A program made the translations under genes and the position numbers. Positions 60,718 through 64,000 of a stretch of DNA of 64,000 bases are shown here, one piece after another. Source of the stretch: Phocaeicola_A sp045647865 (GTDB lineage Bacteria; Bacteroidota; Bacteroidia; Bacteroidales; Bacteroidaceae); NCBI GenBank assembly GCA_045647865.1, contig JAZRMW010000001.1, positions 1 through 64,000 on the forward strand. The letters are read 5' to 3'. The stretch's first letter is position 1, and each line of letters begins with the position of its first letter. The notes beneath the pieces were generated by a model, which saw only the letters and a list, made by a program, of their open reading frames with translations, had not been told where the DNA came from and ran no database searches.

Positions 60718-62055
60718 ATGGCTCAAAAACTTTGGGAAAAGAACGTACAAGTCAACGGAGAGATTGAACGCTTCACCGTCGGCCGCGACCGCGAAATGGA
60801 CATCTATCTGGCCAAACACGATGTACTTGGCTCGATGGCCCACATCACCATGCTCGAAAGTATCGGTCTGCTTACGGCTGACGAATTAAAGGTCTTGTTG
60901 GACGAACTGAAAAAAATCCATACCATTGCCGAACGCGGTGAGTTCATCATCGAAGAGGGCGTGGAAGATGTGCATTCACAAGTGGAACTGATGCTCACCC
61001 GCAAGTTAGGTGATGTTGGCAAGAAAATACATAGTGGACGTTCGCGCAATGATCAGGTACTGCTCGACCTCAAGCTCTTTACCCGCACACAATTGCGCGA
61101 AATCACAGAAGAAGTGGAAGTACTCTTCAACGAACTCATTGCACAGAGCAATCGCTACAAGGATGTGTTGATGCCCGGCTATACGCACCTTCAAATAGCC
61201 ATGCCTTCATCTTTCGGTCTCTGGTTCGGTGCTTATGCCGAAAGTCTTGTGGACGACCTCACCTTTTTGCAAGCCGCTTACCGCATGTGTAACCGCAACC
61301 CTCTTGGTTCTGCCGCCGGATACGGTTCATCATTCCCCCTCAACCGCGAGATGACCACTCGCCTCTTGGGCTTCGACTCCATGAACTACAACGTGGTATA
61401 TGCCCAAATGGGACGCGGAAAAATGGAGCGCAACGTCGCCTTCGCCCTTGCTTCCATAGCTGGTACTATCGGTAAATTGGCTTTCGACGCCTGCATGTTC
61501 AATAGTCAGAATTTCGGTTTCGTGAAGTTGCCCGATGAATGTACCACTGGCTCCAGCATCATGCCCCACAAGAAAAATCCCGACGTATTTGAGCTGACAC
61601 GCGCCAAATGCAACAAGATACAGAGCCTGCCCCAGCAGATCATGATGATAGCCAGTAACCTACCCTCAGGTTATTTCCGCGACCTACAGATAATCAAGGA
61701 GGTATTCCTCCCTGCCTTTGAAGAGCTTAAGGACTGTCTACGCATGACGGCCTACATCATCAATCGCATCAAAGTGAACGAACATATCCTTGATGACGAC
61801 CGTTACCTCTACATTTTCAGCGTCGAAGAGGTAAACCGCCTGGCCTCCGAAGGAATGCCTTTCCGCGATGCTTACAAGAAAGTGGGTCTCGATATCGAAG
61901 CTGGAAAATTCACCCATAACAAACAGGTGCACCATACCCATGCTGGAAGCATCGGCAACCTCTGTAACGACCGCATAGAGGCATTGATGAAACAAGTCAT
62001 CGACGGGTTCAACTTCGAAACTGTTGAAAAAGCCGAAAAAGACTTGTTAGCCTAA
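60718..62055 (+). CDS. argH: Argininosuccinate lyase
   Basis: This 445-residue cytosolic tetrameric enzyme splits argininosuccinate into arginine and fumarate. The fumarase/aspartase-superfamily signature GSSIMPHKKNPD lies at about 278-289, and HSGRSRNDQVLLDLKLF at about 105. GSAAGYGSSFPLNRE (about 196) is another family motif. No other arg gene is adjacent. A perfect palindrome follows the stop. Confidence 0.97.
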   Translation: MAQKLWEKNVQVNGEIERFTVGRDREMDIYLAKHDVLGSMAHITMLESIGLLTADELKVLLDELKKIHTIAERGEFIIEEGVEDVHSQVELMLTRKLGDVGKKIHSGRSRNDQVLLDLKLFTRTQLREITEEVEVLFNELIAQSNRYKDVLMPGYTHLQIAMPSSFGLWFGAYAESLVDDLTFLQAAYRMCNRNPLGSAAGYGSSFPLNREMTTRLLGFDSMNYNVVYAQMGRGKMERNVAFALASIAGTIGKLAFDACMFNSQNFGFVKLPDECTTGSSIMPHKKNPDVFELTRAKCNKIQSLPQQIMMIASNLPSGYFRDLQIIKEVFLPAFEELKDCLRMTAYIINRIKVNEHILDDDRYLYIFSVEEVNRLASEGMPFRDAYKKVGLDIEAGKFTHNKQVHHTHAGSIGNLCNDRIEALMKQVIDGFNFETVEKAEKDLLA

Positions 62056-62085
62056 AAAAGGGCTGTATCAATATCAAAAATCTAT

Positions 62086-62130
62086 AATCACCACTGCTAA
62101 TCGCGCGATTAGCAGTGGTGATTGTATTTT
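62086..62130 (+). terminator. 38-bp perfect palindrome after argH
   Basis: 62086-62123 is self-complementary over all 38 bases (19-nt halves meeting at GCGC, outer word AATCACCACTGCTAATCGC) and is followed by GTATTTTT. The 31-nt distance from the argH stop fits a terminator. Confidence 0.8.
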
Positions 62131-62250
62131 TCCATCAGGGGCATTCCATTTTCCCTCCTAAACCATCAATAACGAAAGCCCAATTCGTTAATTTGTCTAT
62201 TTGTAGTAAAAAACATAGCCTCATAGACTATTTGTTTGAGGAAAAGCATG

Positions 62251-62258
62251 TATTTTTG
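62251..62258 (+). promoter_or_regulatory. -7 box of the aldo/keto reductase gene
   Basis: TATTTTTG followed by C matches TAnnTTTG, 34 nt before the gene. TTTG at 62231 is only 16 nt upstream, shorter than the usual gap. Confidence 0.5.
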
Positions 62259-62292
62259 CAGGTAGGAACTAATTAACCCTAAAGACTCAAAT

Positions 62293-63288
62293 ATGGATTA
62301 CCAACCTTCCCCCGACCGCTACGAGCGGATGAAGTACGCCCGCTGCGGAAACAGTGGACTGTTGCTTCCTCGCCTCTCCTTAGGCTTGTGGCACAACTTC
62401 GGCGACGTCGATGATTTCGATGTGGCAACCGACATGATATTGTGTGCCTTCGACAACGGCATCACCCACTTTGACCTGGCCCACAACTACGGCCCCTCGC
62501 CCGGCTCAGCCGAGGTGAATTTCGGACGCATCTTCCGCCAGCATCTGAGTGCCCATCGCGATGAAATCATCGTCTCCTCCAAAGCCGGCCATCTGATGTG
62601 GCCCGGCCCATACGGCGACGGATCATCGCGCAAGAATTTAATGGCCAGCCTCAACCAAAGTCTGAAACGCACAGGCTTGGAATACTTCGACATTTTCTAT
62701 TCTCACCGCTATGATGGTTTCACACCCGTAGAAGAGACAGCTCAAGCCCTTATTGACATGGTACGTGCAGGAAAAGCCCTTTACGTAGGAATTTCCAAAT
62801 ATCCGCCCTTACAGGCCAAACAAATGTACGACCTATTGCGTGCTGCCGGAGTACCCTGCCTCATCAGCCAATACCGCTACAGCATGTTTGAGCGTACACC
62901 CGAACAGGAAAGCATCGCACTAGCCGCACAAGAAGGTTCAGGATTCATCGCCTTCTCCCCTCTTGCACAAGGACTACTGACGAACAAATACCTGAATGGT
63001 ATCCCCGAAAACTCCCGTGCTACACGTGGTGTATTCCTCAAAGCCGAACAGATTACGCCCGAAAAGTTGGCTATCATCCGCCAACTGAACGACCTTGCCG
63101 CCCAACGCAACCAAAGCCTTGCGCAGATGGCGCTCGCCTGGGTATTGCGCGACGAACGGGTGACATCCGTCATCATCGGCTCCAGTTCTGTAAAACAGTT
63201 AAATGACAACCTACAGACAATAAACCATTTGGACTTCACGTTGGAAGAACTGGACACCATTGATAGTATCCTCAAGTCTGGCAAGTAG
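62293..63288 (+). CDS. Aldo/keto reductase (YghZ / glyceraldehyde-3-phosphate reductase type)
   Basis: This is a 331-residue NADPH-dependent TIM-barrel oxidoreductase. The catalytic tetrad can be placed in FDLAHNYGPSPGSAE (Asp and Tyr, about 60-74), SSKAGHLMWPGPYGDG (Lys, about 97) and YSHRYD (His, about 137). The MWPGPYGDGSSRKN segment is typical of YghZ-like AKR14 enzymes, which reduce L-glyceraldehyde 3-phosphate or methylglyoxal. The lipoprotein gene starts 15 nt downstream and may be co-transcribed. Confidence 0.93.
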   Translation: MDYQPSPDRYERMKYARCGNSGLLLPRLSLGLWHNFGDVDDFDVATDMILCAFDNGITHFDLAHNYGPSPGSAEVNFGRIFRQHLSAHRDEIIVSSKAGHLMWPGPYGDGSSRKNLMASLNQSLKRTGLEYFDIFYSHRYDGFTPVEETAQALIDMVRAGKALYVGISKYPPLQAKQMYDLLRAAGVPCLISQYRYSMFERTPEQESIALAAQEGSGFIAFSPLAQGLLTNKYLNGIPENSRATRGVFLKAEQITPEKLAIIRQLNDLAAQRNQSLAQMALAWVLRDERVTSVIIGSSSVKQLNDNLQTINHLDFTLEELDTIDSILKSGK

Positions 63289-63303
63289 AAACGAATAAAA
63301 ACA

Positions 63304-63825
63304 ATGATTCAAAGAAGACTCCTAGGTATATTGGGCGCACTGTCTTTTCTTTTTACCTCGTGCGAGGAGGCATACGATGACTTTCCACGCACAGAGGTAC
63401 GCTTTACCTGTAGCCTGCAACAGTCACCCTATAGCTTCATCACCACACCTGGCCAGTTTCTTACCGTCACTAAGAATGGCTCGGCCTATGTGGTGGAGTA
63501 TCCCGGCCAACCGATTTATAGGGATGGTAAGCAGGGAGTCTTTTTGGGTTTTGGGGGCCTCATCTTAGGACAACCCATGTTGAGCATGGATGTCAGCAGT
63601 TCCTTTGCCGCTTATGACCGTGCCTGTCCCGTTGAGGCCGAGGATTTGGTTATCAGAAGGCTCAGTATCAACACCAACCGAGAGGCTAAGTGTTCCAAGT
63701 GTGGCACCGTATATGACTTGGATTCCGGATTCCCCAAGAGCGGTTCAGGAAAAAAACGGTTGAAGACCTACACCGTTCATACTACCAACACCACTACAGG
63801 TATCAGTCTGACGGTGAGAAACTGA
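63304..63825 (+). CDS. Rieske-like lipoprotein with altered cluster ligands
   Basis: This 173-residue exported protein has a lipoprotein signal (ALSFLFTSCEEA, Cys about 20). The C-terminal half has a Rieske-type layout: a first box AYDRACPVE (about 104-112) and a second box AKCSKCGTVYDLDSGFPKSG (about 128-147), then LKTYTV. Rieske clusters need CxH and CxxH. Here the first box has CPV and the second CSKC, so the two histidines are absent and three cysteines remain. It may have lost the cluster or hold a different metal. It follows the aldo/keto reductase gene. Confidence 0.75.
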   Translation: MIQRRLLGILGALSFLFTSCEEAYDDFPRTEVRFTCSLQQSPYSFITTPGQFLTVTKNGSAYVVEYPGQPIYRDGKQGVFLGFGGLILGQPMLSMDVSSSFAAYDRACPVEAEDLVIRRLSINTNREAKCSKCGTVYDLDSGFPKSGSGKKRLKTYTVHTTNTTTGISLTVRN

Positions 63826-63856
63826 AAATATTTCAAAGAAAATATCTAAAAAAAGA

Positions 63857-63897
63857 AATCCCTCGCAAATCAATGTTTGCAAGGGATTATTTTTTCG
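63857..63897 (+). terminator. Terminator of the Rieske-like lipoprotein gene
   Basis: AATCCCTCGCAAA (63857-63869) pairs with TTTGCAAGGGATT (63876-63888) with one wobble and is followed by ATTTTTTC, 31 nt after the stop. The remaining 100 bases of the window contain no recognisable gene. Confidence 0.85.
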
Positions 63898-64000
63898 TAC
63901 TCGAAGCGGGAATCAGGAATTAAACCCACATGAGACACAAACAAAACATAACACACTGATACACATATTTATAAATGTTAACCTTTTGAATTATATTGCA

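Overview
The window is a chromosomal segment of a Bacteroidales gut-type bacterium, most likely Bacteroides or Phocaeicola. Supporting signs are the sigma-ABfr type promoters (TTTG, 19-20 nt gap, TAnnTTTG), the near absence of Shine-Dalgarno sequences, the Bacteroidetes dcw (division and cell wall) gene order, many secreted pectin-type carbohydrate enzymes with lipoprotein signals, and a BspA-like leucine-rich-repeat protein. The genus is inferred from gene content only.

Layout. 0-12 kb: tRNA-Met, a START-like protein, an LptF/LptG permease, ribBA, an aminotransferase, a membrane protein followed by a lipoprotein beta-propeller with a CxxCH motif, a 55-residue 2x[4Fe-4S] ferredoxin, a rhamnogalacturonan-acetylesterase-like SGNH hydrolase and a mannose-1-phosphate guanylyltransferase. 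12.2-28.2 kb: an intact dcw cluster, mraZ-rsmH-ftsL-ftsI-murE-mraY-murD-ftsW-murG-murC-ftsQ-ftsA-ftsZ, preceded by tandem MraZ-box-like repeats. 28.2-30.2 kb: a convergent ROK kinase and about 0.9 kb of non-coding DNA with six TTAAG repeats at 21-22 bp spacing. 30.2-34.5 kb: a five-gene unit with a BspA-like LRR protein, an ECF sigma factor, a one-span putative anti-sigma protein, a small exported protein and an outer-membrane-type protein; the first and last encoded proteins share an N-terminal module. 34.5-39.5 kb: an acetylxylan-esterase-like protein, then a metallophosphoesterase, a Nudix hydrolase and the radical-SAM/DUF4130 DNA-metabolism pair.

39.5-43.3 kb is an AT-rich accessory island. 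It has two decayed ends of AAA_4/AlbA_2-type regulators, an orphan 338-aa protein, and a phage-like minus-strand cistron of ATGA-overlapping genes. One of those genes, a PD-(D/E)XK nuclease-like frame, is interrupted by exactly two codons, both TAG. 43.3-49.8 kb is a compact four-gene pectin-type operon (GH2, PL9, two GH43-like) without SusC/SusD. 49.8-57.2 kb: rpsO, a TrmH-type methyltransferase, a three-gene exported-protein operon (LPP20-like, DUF4384, transglutaminase-like), a PL1 pectate lyase and tRNA-Gln. 57.2-64 kb: ribD, prmC, pyrE, a SRPBCC protein, argH, an aldo/keto reductase and a Rieske-like lipoprotein.

Intergenic spaces repeatedly hold long palindromes built from recurring words. 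The best candidates for undescribed biology are the TAG-interrupted cistron, the sigma-factor unit with the shared secreted module, and the regularly spaced non-coding repeats.
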